A stretch of 64,000 bases of DNA from an uncultured Clostridium sp. (GTDB lineage Bacteria > Bacillota > Clostridia > Lachnospirales > Lachnospiraceae). The DNA lies in contig URFM01000011.1 of assembly GCA_900547035.1 (NCBI GenBank), positions 16,079 through 80,078 of the forward strand. The letters are read 5' to 3'. Within the stretch, counting starts at the first letter, position 1. The number at the start of each line of letters is the position of its first letter. Positions 34,957 to 43,263 of the stretch are shown here, in pieces. The translations under genes and the position numbers were made by a program. Below the pieces are notes generated by a model. That model made no database searches. It was not told the DNA's origin and was given only the letters and a program-made list of their open reading frames with translations.

Positions 34957-36354
34957 ATGAATTCCAGCCAACTGCAGCAGATGTTTTCCTATGTGGATGA
35001 GCATTTTGACGCTATGGTTCAGGAGCTGAAAGAAGTGTGCCGCTTTCCCGGCACCGCGGATCATCCAGAGGGTTTAAGGCAGACCAGAGAATATATTTTA
35101 AAGAAATGGAAGGCTCTGGGCATCGAAGGTCATACGCTGCCTCCCGATGGGGATCCTCCCATTCTCTGGGGACAGGCCAAAGGAGATTCCGGACGGACCC
35201 TGGTATTTTACAATCATTACGATGTAGTTCCGGAGGGAGATCCGTCAGGCTGGACCAATGGGAAGCCCTATGAGGCAGAGATTCGGGACAGCCGCATCTA
35301 TGCCCGCGGAGTGGCGGACAACAAGGGCGGACATTTCTGCCGCCTTCACGCCATTGAGGCCCTGCGGGCGGTAAGAGGCAGTCTTCCGGTCAATGTGAAA
35401 TTTTTAGTGGAGGGACAGGAAGAAACCACCAGCGCCTACATGCTGAAGATGAGCCGGGAACAGCCGGAGTGGTTCAGGGAACTGATCTCAGGAGACGCGG
35501 CCATCTGGGAAGGCGGCCTGGTGGACGATGAGGGCCGGCCATATATCCGTTTCGGTGTCCGCGGAGACTGCGTCCTGCGCTTCAGCGTCCAAACCGCTCA
35601 AGTGGACTGTCACGGCCGCTACGGAGCCACGATTCCTGGTGCCGCCTGGCGCCTCATCTGGGCTTTAGCCTCCTTAAAAGGTCCTGACGAAAGGGTCCTG
35701 GTACCCGGATTTTACGACCGGGTTCTCCCCACCACCGCGGAAGACCGGAAGGCCCTCCACGATTTTCCTTTTGACGAGGAAGGCTTAAAGCGGTCCATAG
35801 GTTTTTCCTCCTATCTTACCGGAGCCAAGGGAGATGCCTTAAAAGAGCGGCTCTACATGGAACCCACCATGTCCGTCTGCGGCCTGGATGCCGGAAATCT
35901 GCACTTTAAGCCCAGAAGCATTGTTCCCCATGAGGCCTCTGCTCTGGTAACCTGCTATCTGGTAGCTGACCAGGATCCGGATGAAATCTACCACAGCATT
36001 CGCCGCTACCTGGATGATCAGGGTTTTTCCGATGTGAAAGTAGAATACACAAGCGGCACCAGAGCCATACGCACGGATGTGTCCACTCCATTCCGGAAGG
36101 TGATGGAGAAGGCCGCCGCTTTTGTTTATGACAAGCCTGTGGTGACGGAGATTACGCAAATGGGCGCGGGACCGGCCTTTATCTGGAGAAGCGTGTGTCC
36201 CGACCTGCCGATTCTCGGCATGGGGCCCTCCAACCCATCCAGCAACACCCACGGACAGGATGAGAATCTGAAGCTGGAGGATTACAAAAACGCTGTCAAA
36301 TATATCATCGCCCTGCTCTGCCTTTACGGCGAGTCATCGATCGAAATACAATAA
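34957..36354 (+). CDS. M20 family metallohydrolase
   Basis: 465 residues. Metal ligands lie in LVFYNHYDVVPEGDPSG, RGVADNKGG, VEGQEETTSA and near the C-terminus SSNTHGQDENL. The sequence belongs to the dipeptidase/deacylase branch (ArgE/DapE/ACY1, YgeY-like). It probably releases an amino acid from a peptide or N-acyl compound. It is followed 22 bases later by the cyclodeaminase-like gene and is divergent from lysR. Confidence 0.85.
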   Translation: MNSSQLQQMFSYVDEHFDAMVQELKEVCRFPGTADHPEGLRQTREYILKKWKALGIEGHTLPPDGDPPILWGQAKGDSGRTLVFYNHYDVVPEGDPSGWTNGKPYEAEIRDSRIYARGVADNKGGHFCRLHAIEALRAVRGSLPVNVKFLVEGQEETTSAYMLKMSREQPEWFRELISGDAAIWEGGLVDDEGRPYIRFGVRGDCVLRFSVQTAQVDCHGRYGATIPGAAWRLIWALASLKGPDERVLVPGFYDRVLPTTAEDRKALHDFPFDEEGLKRSIGFSSYLTGAKGDALKERLYMEPTMSVCGLDAGNLHFKPRSIVPHEASALVTCYLVADQDPDEIYHSIRRYLDDQGFSDVKVEYTSGTRAIRTDVSTPFRKVMEKAAAFVYDKPVVTEITQMGAGPAFIWRSVCPDLPILGMGPSNPSSNTHGQDENLKLEDYKNAVKYIIALLCLYGESSIEIQ

Positions 36355-36376
36355 CAGAAAAAAGGAGTTTGAGATT

Positions 36377-37480
36377 ATGTCATTTACATTGCCAGAATAT
36401 CATCATCCGGATTTCACCCGTCCGGAATTTGAAAGTGCCCCGGACGCAGCCTGGGTCGCTGTGGAAGCCGACGGCGTAGCACCGGAATATTTCCACAGTA
36501 CCTCCATGTACCCGGAGTATTTTAAAATCGAAGGGAAATGGGTTCTGGCCCAGGAAAGCCGCATGGATTCCAGCGTTGTCATCGGCCCGGAGGGTGTTCT
36601 TCAGGTGGTGGAAAATCGAAATTTAAAACAAGGCGACCGGGTCATTCTGGGCCGAAGCGAAAACTGCCAGGAGGGAATTTATGTCCATACCACCGGATTT
36701 CTTTCAACGGAGGCCGGCAAAAATGAGGACCATTTTGTCTTTCGTCAGGGAAGAAGCCGGGAAACCTCCTACGCCAGAGATTACGACACCCTGTTTCAGC
36801 TCTTGAAACATGAGCGGGAACATGGGAATATTCTCTGGGTTATGGGACCCGCCTTTGCTTTTGATGCCGATGCCAGAGCTGCCATGCAGGCGCTGATCGA
36901 CAACGGTTACGCCCATGGACTGATGGCCGGAAACGCCTTGGCCACCCATGATCTGGAGGGTGCCCTCCTGCACACCGCGCTGGGAGAGGATATTTATACC
37001 CAGGAATCCCGGCCAAACGGCCACTACAATCACCTGGATGTCATCAACCGGGTGCGCCGCAGCGGCTCAATCCCCCAGTTTATCCAGGATTATCACATCA
37101 GCAATGGCATCATCTACAGCTGCGTAAAAAATCATATCCCCATGGTTCTTACCGGCTCCATCCGGGATGATGGCCCCATTCCGGAGGTCATCGGCAGCGC
37201 CTATGAGGGCCAGATGGCCATGCGCAGTCTGGTTCGGAAAGCCACCACGGTCATCTGCCTGGCAACGATGCTCCACACCATTGCCACGGGAAATATGACT
37301 CCCTCCTTCCGCGTCATGGAGGACGGAACCATCCGCCCCCTCTATCTCTACACGGTTGATGCGGACGAATTTGTAGTCAACAAGCTTTTGGACCGTGGAA
37401 GTCTCTGCGCCACCACGATTGTGACCAACGTGCAGGACTTCATCTCTTTGGTCGGAAAAGGGCTTGGAGTGATCGAATAG
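36377..37480 (+). CDS. LOR/SDH-domain protein, candidate ornithine cyclodeaminase
   Basis: 367 residues of the TIGR00300 LOR/SDH type. Key segments: VMGPAFAFDADARAAMQALI, GNALATHDLEGALLHTALG, GHYNHLDVINRVRRSGSI and TGSIRDDGPIPEVIG. Archaeal relatives convert ornithine to proline with ammonia release (NAD-dependent cyclodeaminase). A catabolic role downstream of an amino-acid-releasing M20 enzyme is inferred. AAAGGAG lies ten bases before the ATG. Confidence 0.75.
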   Translation: MSFTLPEYHHPDFTRPEFESAPDAAWVAVEADGVAPEYFHSTSMYPEYFKIEGKWVLAQESRMDSSVVIGPEGVLQVVENRNLKQGDRVILGRSENCQEGIYVHTTGFLSTEAGKNEDHFVFRQGRSRETSYARDYDTLFQLLKHEREHGNILWVMGPAFAFDADARAAMQALIDNGYAHGLMAGNALATHDLEGALLHTALGEDIYTQESRPNGHYNHLDVINRVRRSGSIPQFIQDYHISNGIIYSCVKNHIPMVLTGSIRDDGPIPEVIGSAYEGQMAMRSLVRKATTVICLATMLHTIATGNMTPSFRVMEDGTIRPLYLYTVDADEFVVNKLLDRGSLCATTIVTNVQDFISLVGKGLGVIE

Positions 37481-37531
37481 GCCTTCTTCCGTACGGGGAA
37501 GCGTTTCCCTTCGTATCGGTCCCTCTCAGCA

Positions 37532-37567
37532 ATCCGGAAGATTTTCTGCTTGTAAAATCTTCCGGAT
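37532..37567. terminator. Perfect 14-bp hairpin before tRNA-Val
   Basis: ATCCGGAAGATTTT (37532-37545) and AAAATCTTCCGGAT (37554-37567) with an 8-base loop. It lies 52 bases after the cyclodeaminase stop and overlaps the -35 of the tRNA promoter (TTGTAA 37550-37555, TATAAT 37572-37577). Probably the operon terminator. Confidence 0.6.
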
Positions 37568-37590
37568 GTGGTATAATCAATATTGTTGTT

Positions 37591-37663
37591 GGAAACATAG
37601 CTCAGCTGGGAGAGCATCTGCTTGACGTGTAGAGGGTCGCAGGTTCGAGTCCTGTTGTTTCCA
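37591..37663 (+). tRNA. tRNA-Val (GAC)
   Basis: GGAAACA pairs with TGTTTCC as acceptor stem; the D arm is GCTCAGCTGGGAGAGC, the anticodon stem-loop TCTGC-TTGACGT-GTAGA gives anticodon GAC, and the T arm contains GGTTCGAGTCC. The discriminator is A and CCA is not encoded. Confidence 0.95.
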
Positions 37664-37669
37664 TAATAA

Positions 37670-37693
37670 AAAACCACGTTTCCACGTGGTTTT
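37670..37693 (+). terminator. tRNA-Val terminator
   Basis: AAAACCACGT-TTCC-ACGTGGTTTT, a 10-bp stem followed by TT and ATTTT, seven bases after the tRNA end. Confidence 0.9.
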
Positions 37694-37727
37694 TTATTTT
37701 CCCACTATACACTTTAAATCCCAAACC

Positions 37728-37829
37728 TCATCGAATCAATGCCGCTGCCAGATTGATGACCTTGGAAATATTTTGAATCATAAGGATCTCTTCTGCCAAA
37801 TTCAGGCTTTCCTCTAATCGTGTCCGCAT
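37728..37829 (-). CDS. Candidate small protein (33 residues)
   Basis: MRTRLEESLNLAEEILMIQN followed by ISKVINLAAALIR and a TGA. AGGAGG lies eight bases before the ATG, and it starts 31 bases after the nucleoside hydrolase stop on the same strand. The predicted peptide is an amphipathic helix. I do not recognise a family, and no terminator separates it from the hydrolase. Confidence 0.4.
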   Translation of the reverse strand: MRTRLEESLNLAEEILMIQNISKVINLAAALIR

Positions 37830-37859
37830 TGACTGATCCTCCTGAATTTTTAGACCTTT

Positions 37860-38810
37860 CTATCTTCCTTCTTCCAAGAAAGCTGACAAAAGTTCCCCCA
37901 GCGCCCGCTCCGCATCCACCTCTACGGCAAAGCGGATGTATTCCGCCTGAAACGGATGTTCCCGCAGGTCTGTGACAATCATCCCCCGACAGTAGGTTCC
38001 TTCGCATTCCACTCTGGCTTTTCGCATCTGAGTATGTACTAGGCTGGGTACTGCGGCGCACATTACCGCCAGCGGATCGTGAAGAGGGCTGTCGTCGATG
38101 CAGTAATTCTGCACTTGATTTCCGTGCCGGTAATGCTTAAACGCCTCCTTCAGATAGTCCACCTCCGCCCGGCAGGAGGGCTTGCAGTGGGCCTCCAGCC
38201 AGTCCATATGGGATCTTTTCAGCCTTACCTTTGTGGTTACGTCCAGACCCACTGCCGTAATATCCATGCCAGACTGAAAGACCAGATCCGCCGCCTCCGG
38301 GTCTGTGGCGATATTGGCCTCCGCCACCGGGGAGACGTTTCCCCTGGTAAACAGCGTGCCGCCCATGAGGATCATCCGCTTCACCATGGAAGTGAACTGG
38401 GGATATTTTTTCAGGGTGAGGGCAATGTTGGTCAAAGGCCCCAGGGCGATGAGCACCAGCTCCCCCCTATAGCGCTCCCCCAGCTCCAGATAATGCTCCT
38501 CCACCCCTTTCCCCGTGGTTTTCCGGCTGCTGGCAGGCAGCGTCACGTTTCCTAGGCCATTGTCCCCGTGAATGACGGACACCCGGCCCTCCCATCTGCC
38601 CCCAAGAGGCCTTAAGGCTCCTACGGTGACGGGAATCTCCGGCGCTCCCGCCAGATCGAGGATTTTCAAAGTGTTTTCCGCCGCCAGATCCGCCTCCACA
38701 TTTCCGGTGACGGTGGCGATGCCCACAATTTCAAACTGCGGCTTATTTAAGGCGTAGAGGAGGGCCAGGGAGTCATCTACACCGGTGTCTACATCAAATG
38801 CCGTCTTCAT
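37860..38810 (-). CDS. Inosine-uridine type nucleoside hydrolase
   Basis: 316 residues. The calcium-binding DVDTGVDDSLALLYALN near the N-terminus (family DTDxGxDD) is present, with LIALGPLTNIALTLKKYPQF and ILMGGTLFTRGNVSP. The C-terminal DDSPLHDPLAVMCA holds the expected metal Asp. It hydrolyses ribonucleosides to ribose and free base. The ATG at 38810 has GAGGG six bases upstream. A DeoD-like remnant precedes it on the same strand. Confidence 0.9.
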   Translation of the reverse strand: MKTAFDVDTGVDDSLALLYALNKPQFEIVGIATVTGNVEADLAAENTLKILDLAGAPEIPVTVGALRPLGGRWEGRVSVIHGDNGLGNVTLPASSRKTTGKGVEEHYLELGERYRGELVLIALGPLTNIALTLKKYPQFTSMVKRMILMGGTLFTRGNVSPVAEANIATDPEAADLVFQSGMDITAVGLDVTTKVRLKRSHMDWLEAHCKPSCRAEVDYLKEAFKHYRHGNQVQNYCIDDSPLHDPLAVMCAAVPSLVHTQMRKARVECEGTYCRGMIVTDLREHPFQAEYIRFAVEVDAERALGELLSAFLEEGR

Positions 38811-38824
38811 ATCTTCCCTCTTTC

Positions 38825-38896
38825 CTAGGCCAGTTTCAAGGCGCATGAAATCATCGTATCCAGGTTCTGCTCCCGTTCCTCATTCGTCAGGGCACG
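38825..38896 (-). pseudogene. C-terminal remnant resembling a DeoD-type nucleoside phosphorylase
   Basis: The frame [20 protein letters not shown] then KLA and TAG resembles the last helix of DeoD-type purine nucleoside phosphorylases. Only about 23 codons remain. It would fit the nucleoside hydrolase that follows on the same strand. The assignment rests on a short match. Confidence 0.4.
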
Positions 38897-39131
38897 GCTT
38901 GAATAGCGCCTGCGAGAACGTCCGTAGGGAAATGCACATAAAGATACATTCTGGAAAACCCGATCAAAACCGCCAGCACCAGCGCCCCGATCCCCAGGAT
39001 AGGGAACTTTCCCTTTTTCCGGTTCAAAAGCATGGACACAGAGGCCGCAAAGCTGGAGGAGGTATGGCCCGAAGGGAATGAAAAGTCCCTTGGAACCGGA
39101 ATCAATAGTTCCACGGAAGGGTCAATCCAGC
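38887..39131 (-). pseudogene. PAP2 phosphatase fragment
   Basis: The core [19 protein letters not shown] and [17 protein letters not shown] hold the phosphatase motifs 2 and 3 of type 2 phosphatidic acid phosphatases. The N-terminal helices are missing because the frame joins the AP2-protein remnant, and the C-terminus breaks into the DeoD-like piece after LAGA. Not functional. Confidence 0.75.
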
Positions 39132-39400
39132 ATAGATCCATCCGGCTCCACAATAGGCCCCAGTACCAACAGCCGGCCATAACGCCGTCCGGTAAGGTTC
39201 AGCTGTCTTTTCCTGGGCAATTCCCGGCGGTAGCAGCCGCAGCTTTTCGTGTGACCGCTTTTTAGATGAGATTCCTCTGCCACCGTCTGATTTCCGCAGG
39301 CGCAATTGCACAGCCAGAAGTGTTTCCTGCTCCCCTCCCGCAGCACCGGTCGAATCGCAGTCAGCCTTCCAAAGGTCACTCCTGTTATGTCTTCCCGCAT
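39122..39400 (-). pseudogene. Truncated AP2/zinc-ribbon DNA-binding protein (module 1)
   Basis: The first about 88 residues match the intact paralogue at 50186-50845: VTFGRLTAIRPV, the Cys4 site WLCNCACGN...SCGCYRR and [12 protein letters not shown]. It ends MLD at a stop created by the join to the PAP2 fragment, so the second zinc ribbon and AP2 domain are lost. GGGGAGG lies six bases before the ATG at 39400. A recombination-type site lies 27 bases upstream. Confidence 0.75.
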
Positions 39401-39427
39401 AAGCTGCCTCCCCTTCCGTGTCATACT

Positions 39428-39457
39428 TTTACGACATAATATAGATTATGTCGTAAA
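39428..39457. repeat. Solo recombination-type site 1
   Basis: TTTACGACATAAT-ATAG-ATTATGTCGTAAA, a perfect 13-bp inverted repeat around a 4-base spacer. Its inner 20 bases differ from the invertible-segment repeats at 50863 and 51164 only by A for G in the spacer. It lies between recombinase 1 and the truncated AP2 gene, the position held by the invertible segment in module 2. Confidence 0.75.
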
Positions 39458-39479
39458 TTTGCAGCGAATTTTTCTTCCT

Positions 39480-40424
39480 TTAGCTTACTAAACGTCCTCC
39501 TTTATTTAGGCGATAAAAAAGTGTCTTCGACACTTTTTTATCTTTTCCCCTCCCTTCAGCTACTTCCAGCCCTAATTCCAAACGTTTCATACAGTCCTCC
39601 ATATCGCTGGTAATCGTATATCTTCTGGTCGTTTCCAGACTGCTGTGTCCAAGATGATCCGCTAATCTTACCAAATCCTTTTCTTTCTCGTAGTAACATC
39701 TGGCGAACAGGTGGCGGAGATTATGAGGGAACACCTTGCTGGCCAATACTCCGGCCCCCTGGCAGAGTTTTTTCATCTGCGCCCAGATATTTCTGCGGTC
39801 CATAGCCTTTCCGGTTCTGGTTACAAAAATACTTCCCTCTTTTATCTTTTGGTTTCGGCAATATTGTTCCAGCAATTTTCTTAGTGTTTTCGGAAGCAAA
39901 ATAACCCGCTCCTTATTTTTAAACTGAATCCGCACCATCTTTTCTTTCAGCGACTCTACTGTAATAAAAGCCAGCTCTCCTACCCGAATTCCTGTCATTC
40001 CAAGGGTTAGGAGAATATATTCTATACGAACCATTCCTCTTTTTCTTGCTTCTTGAACCAGACGCTGGTATTCCTTTCGATTTAACAGCCTGGACTCCTC
40101 GGAAAACATTTTTCTCTGCTGGCGAAAAGCGCTGACGCAGCACTCCCGCTGCCCCCTGTATTTCAAATAGCTGTTGACTGCCATCAGCATAGAATTGGCG
40201 CTGCTGATCCGATACCGCTCCTTCAGACTGCTTTTATATTTCAGCACCAGCTCTTTCGGCGGAGTTTCCATCCCTGTGTAAATTAAAAAATTTCTCACGT
40301 CCCTCACATATTTTTCAACCGTGTTGGCGCTTTTCTCCTGATTTTCAAGGTGTGAGCGGTAAGAGGACAGCAGTTCCTCCATTTTTTCTTTCCTCTCCTT
40401 CTCTGCTGGTTTTGTAGTTTCCAT
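39480..40424 (-). CDS. Tyrosine recombinase (module 1)
   Basis: 314 residues. A SAM-like N-terminal core-binding domain (SANTVEKYVRDVRNFLIYTG) and a catalytic domain with Arg in GMTGIRVGEL, Lys in FKNKERVILL, HNLRHLFARCYY, LGHSS and the Tyr nucleophile in TTRRYT. The ATG at 40424 has GGAG seven bases upstream. It is a close paralogue of the recombinase at 51172-52038 but has a longer C-terminal tail. It probably acts on the GACATAAT-type sites. Confidence 0.9.
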   Translation of the reverse strand: METTKPAEKERKEKMEELLSSYRSHLENQEKSANTVEKYVRDVRNFLIYTGMETPPKELVLKYKSSLKERYRISSANSMLMAVNSYLKYRGQRECCVSAFRQQRKMFSEESRLLNRKEYQRLVQEARKRGMVRIEYILLTLGMTGIRVGELAFITVESLKEKMVRIQFKNKERVILLPKTLRKLLEQYCRNQKIKEGSIFVTRTGKAMDRRNIWAQMKKLCQGAGVLASKVFPHNLRHLFARCYYEKEKDLVRLADHLGHSSLETTRRYTITSDMEDCMKRLELGLEVAEGRGKDKKVSKTLFYRLNKGGRLVS

Positions 40425-40926
40425 ATCTCTTCTCCTCTCATGCTTCTCATGGTTTGCCTTTACCGGTTTATTATAACCATTTCCCACATAAGAATATGTT
40501 TCACAAATCTGTCAGGTCTGTCCTCAAAAATCTTGCGTTTCCGTAAACTGCAATAAAAAATAGATATGTCTGCCCAAAGTACCAATCTGCCGACTTTTTG
40601 AGAAACTCAGAGTGGCAGTACCGGGAGTAGAGGCACTTTAATAAGCCCCGCCGGAACCGGGCTTTAGGAGACATATTCTTTTATCCTCACAGGAGAAGGA
40701 ATCTCGGAATAATATAGCATCTACGCTATGCACTTGATGTTTTGATTATTTTGGTAGAATTTACTTGTCTATTTGTGGGATGTATATATAATACTTGTAT
40801 GATTTTTGGTGAAGAAGTGTTCCTTAATAGACCAGATTATATTATATGCTGTTCCGGGTTATAGGTATTATAATTGGAAACATGAACCTATTGTACCGTT
40901 ATCATTATTGAGTAAAGGAGGACCTT
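40425..40926. other. Gene-free stretch with candidate structured segment
   Basis: No convincing gene. Between about 40585 and 40695 there is a long hairpin (GTAC..CTGCC..TTTGAG / CTCA..GGCAG..GTAC-type pairs), then AGCCC..GGGCTTT, and at 40717-40734 ATAGC-ATCTAC-GCTAT. The segment reads towards the Uma2 gene. I could not match it to a riboswitch class. Confidence 0.35.
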
Positions 40927-41457
40927 ATGCCATCTTCAAAAGATTACTGGAACCTTCCGGAAGGACACCGGGCTGAACTGATTAACGGCCAGTTCTATGA
41001 CATGGCCCCGCCTAGCCGGATTCATCAGAAATTAGTATCTGAGCTTACGCAGACGATCGGCTCCCATATCAAATCCAAAGGCGGCAGATGTGAAGTCTAC
41101 CCTGCCCCATTCGCCGTCAACCTGGATGCCGAAGATAAAAATTGGGTTGAGCCGGATGTTTCCGTAATCTGTGACAAAAACAAACTGACGGATTCCGGCT
41201 GTTCCGGTGCTCCTGATCTGGTCATCGAGGTAGTATCCGCTTCCAGCCGGAAGATGGATTATGTCCTTAAAAATACGTTGTACGAACAGGCCGGGGTAAA
41301 AGAGTATTGGATTGTGGATCCTTTAAAGGGGGCTTCCACTGTTTACCGTTACCAGGAAGATAATTCCTTTATCACCTTCTATTCCTTTGACACTCCAGTT
41401 CCTGTCGGCATATTTGATGGCTTTTCCATTACCTTTGCCGATTTATTAAACGAATAA
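40927..41457 (+). CDS. Uma2 family (DUF820) endonuclease-like protein
   Basis: 176 residues. The PD-(D/E)XK-like core is visible: GHRAELINGQFYDMAPP, NWVEPDVSVICDKNKL, GAPDLVIEVVSASSRKMDYV and EYWIVDP. The family is common in Firmicutes and cyanobacteria; a nuclease role is proposed from the fold but not shown for most. AAAGGAGGACCTT precedes the ATG. It lies between recombinase 1 and the pilus operon, convergent with the latter. Confidence 0.85.
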   Translation: MPSSKDYWNLPEGHRAELINGQFYDMAPPSRIHQKLVSELTQTIGSHIKSKGGRCEVYPAPFAVNLDAEDKNWVEPDVSVICDKNKLTDSGCSGAPDLVIEVVSASSRKMDYVLKNTLYEQAGVKEYWIVDPLKGASTVYRYQEDNSFITFYSFDTPVPVGIFDGFSITFADLLNE

Positions 41458-41477
41458 AAAAAGCGGTTCCTTAAAAA

Positions 41478-41512
41478 CCACGTATTGGCGAAGGAATTTC
41501 GCCTTTACGTGG
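41478..41512. terminator. Bidirectional terminator between Uma2 and the pilus operon
   Basis: CCACGTA..TACGTGG with inner GGCGAA..TTCGCC, followed by CTTTTTCT on the plus strand and TTTTTAAGG on the minus strand. Confidence 0.85.
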
Positions 41513-41579
41513 CTTTTTCTTGGCTTTTCTTATTTTTATGATTCCCTATGTCTCTATAAAATGTCCGGAGCTCAAAGCA

Positions 41580-42221
41580 TTAAAGCATGCCGCTTTTTTC
41601 TGTTTTCTGGCAGCGCACCGTTATACGGCTTTGTCCGCCCAATGTGCAGGTAAATAAGGATAGATCCCATCCGCTGTCCGTCATCTCCTCAATGGCTGCA
41701 GGCTCCAGATTTTGAATTTCTGCCACTTTATACTCAAATACGTTCCCATCGATATCCGTAAACTTCACCTGGGCGCCTGGCTGCAGCTGATTCAGTCTTC
41801 CAAAATGTCTGCTGTAATTGTGAGCGGCTATCACAAGCCCTCCCTGATAGGCAGAACCGCTGTAACGGCACGGAGCGATTTTCAATTTGGGATAACTCCA
41901 GTCTCCCATCACCGGCAATGAGAGATCCAAATCCGGAATCTCCAGCGTACCAATGTAATCATTTCCCTCAATTTCCATCTCCGGCATCTCCATATCCGGA
42001 TTTAACTGGTAATCCGGAATAACCTGCTCATCCGGATCCAGGGAGAGAGTCTCTGATTCAGAAGGCTTCGGCAATTTTTCCACAATCTGCCTGGAGGCCA
42101 TTCCGGCTCTGCTGTCATCCCATAAATTGTAGGCTCCCAGAAAAAGGGCTGCCGCAATCAGCAGCAGCCCTAGAACCATCAGGAGCATCCAGCGTTTATG
42201 GTTACGCCCGTCTCTCCTCAT
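41580..42221 (-). CDS. Sortase (last gene of pilus operon)
   Basis: 213 residues with an N-terminal membrane helix (RWMLLMVLGLLLIAAALFLG). Catalytic residues are His in VIAAHNYSRHFGRL, Cys in LFTCTLGG and Arg in SRITVRCQ. Without the GHRG and TPYG motifs of pilin polymerases it is more likely a housekeeping-type or base-attachment sortase for this pilus. The ATG at 42221 overlaps the end of the minor pilin gene, with GGAGG ten bases upstream. Confidence 0.85.
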   Translation of the reverse strand: MRRDGRNHKRWMLLMVLGLLLIAAALFLGAYNLWDDSRAGMASRQIVEKLPKPSESETLSLDPDEQVIPDYQLNPDMEMPEMEIEGNDYIGTLEIPDLDLSLPVMGDWSYPKLKIAPCRYSGSAYQGGLVIAAHNYSRHFGRLNQLQPGAQVKFTDIDGNVFEYKVAEIQNLEPAAIEEMTDSGWDLSLFTCTLGGQSRITVRCQKTEKSGML

Positions 42222-43233
42222 GTTTCCATTTCCTCCATCCAATGATAAACAAAATCAGACCTGCTGCAGCCATGAAGGGGATCGGCCACCACAGAACTCC
42301 CGTCTGCGGAAGGATCGGACCCATCCATCCGGAATCCGCAAAACCAGACAGACCTCCCGTATTACCGGACGGGTCTCCCGAACCGCCGGATGAGTCTCCT
42401 GGCGTAGTTTTTGTATTTGTCATCACAAATGTAATTCCCTGCCGGCTGATGGATACTGTATAGCCCTCAGGCGTACCGTTTTCCACCACCTGCCACTCAT
42501 CGCTGTCGTCCAGTTCATACCAGTTGTAGCGCCAGTTATTGGAGGCATTTAGGGTTACCGTATCATAAACCTGCCCGTTTCTGAGCAGCTGAACAGATAT
42601 GCTCTCCGGACGCTCTGCCTCGTTTCCATCGTCCTTCCAGATTTTCAGCACTTTCCGGCTCAAATCGCTCGGATCGCCTCCTCCGTCCCCTGGCGGGTCA
42701 TAGTCACGACTGTATTTGCAGACAGCCGAAGCCTGGTAAACCCACTCATCCGTTTCCTGGTTCAGGCTTGGCAGGCTGACCATGAAGGCTTCCGGGATAT
42801 AAGTATACCTGCCGCTCACATAATTATCCCCCGTTATCAGGTACATTCCTGTAGGAAGATGGTCAAACAAAATCTTCCCGGCCGCATCTGTCCTGCCGGA
42901 CCTCATTGGAACCAGCCCGTCCCTTGATGCATAAGCATCCAAAGTCTGAGCCAGGGCACGCCAGCCAGAGCTGTCCAGATTATCCAGTGAAACCGGATAT
43001 GACGCAAAATCACCAGACAGAACAAAGCGGGCGCTGTCTGACACATCCGCCACCCGGTACAGCTGGAACTCCACACCGGAAAAGCCTGTGCTGTCCCGGT
43101 TAAACTGCAGGGTCAAGCTGGCTTCCTGGTCTATATCAATACGCTCATAGGCCAAAGCCGTTATCCCAAAGCAGGTCAGCAGCACCGCGGTCAGTACCGC
43201 CGTAATCCATTTTAAAGCATACTTTGTTTTCAT
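42202..43233 (-). CDS. LPXTG minor (basal) pilin
   Basis: 343 residues. A signal peptide ends near GITALAYE; two Cna-B/SpaA-like domains follow (VEFQLYRVADVSDSARFVLS; KVLKIWKDDGNEAERPESIS), then a Ser/Gly/Pro spacer and the sorting signal LPQTG with a hydrophobic helix and KWKHEERRA. Probably the wall-anchored base or an ancillary pilin. It lies between the two sortases, 30 bases after the class C sortase. Confidence 0.85.
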   Translation of the reverse strand: MKTKYALKWITAVLTAVLLTCFGITALAYERIDIDQEASLTLQFNRDSTGFSGVEFQLYRVADVSDSARFVLSGDFASYPVSLDNLDSSGWRALAQTLDAYASRDGLVPMRSGRTDAAGKILFDHLPTGMYLITGDNYVSGRYTYIPEAFMVSLPSLNQETDEWVYQASAVCKYSRDYDPPGDGGGDPSDLSRKVLKIWKDDGNEAERPESISVQLLRNGQVYDTVTLNASNNWRYNWYELDDSDEWQVVENGTPEGYTVSISRQGITFVMTNTKTTPGDSSGGSGDPSGNTGGLSGFADSGWMGPILPQTGVLWWPIPFMAAAGLILFIIGWRKWKHEERRA

Positions 43234-43263
43234 AGGCGTATCACCTTATTTCCTTCATTTCCA

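Noticed and set aside
40620..40700. Lysine-riboswitch-like words (GTAGAGGCAC, GGAGAAGGAATCTCGG) before the Uma2 gene
   Set aside because: The required core blocks are incomplete or out of place and the downstream gene has no link to lysine.
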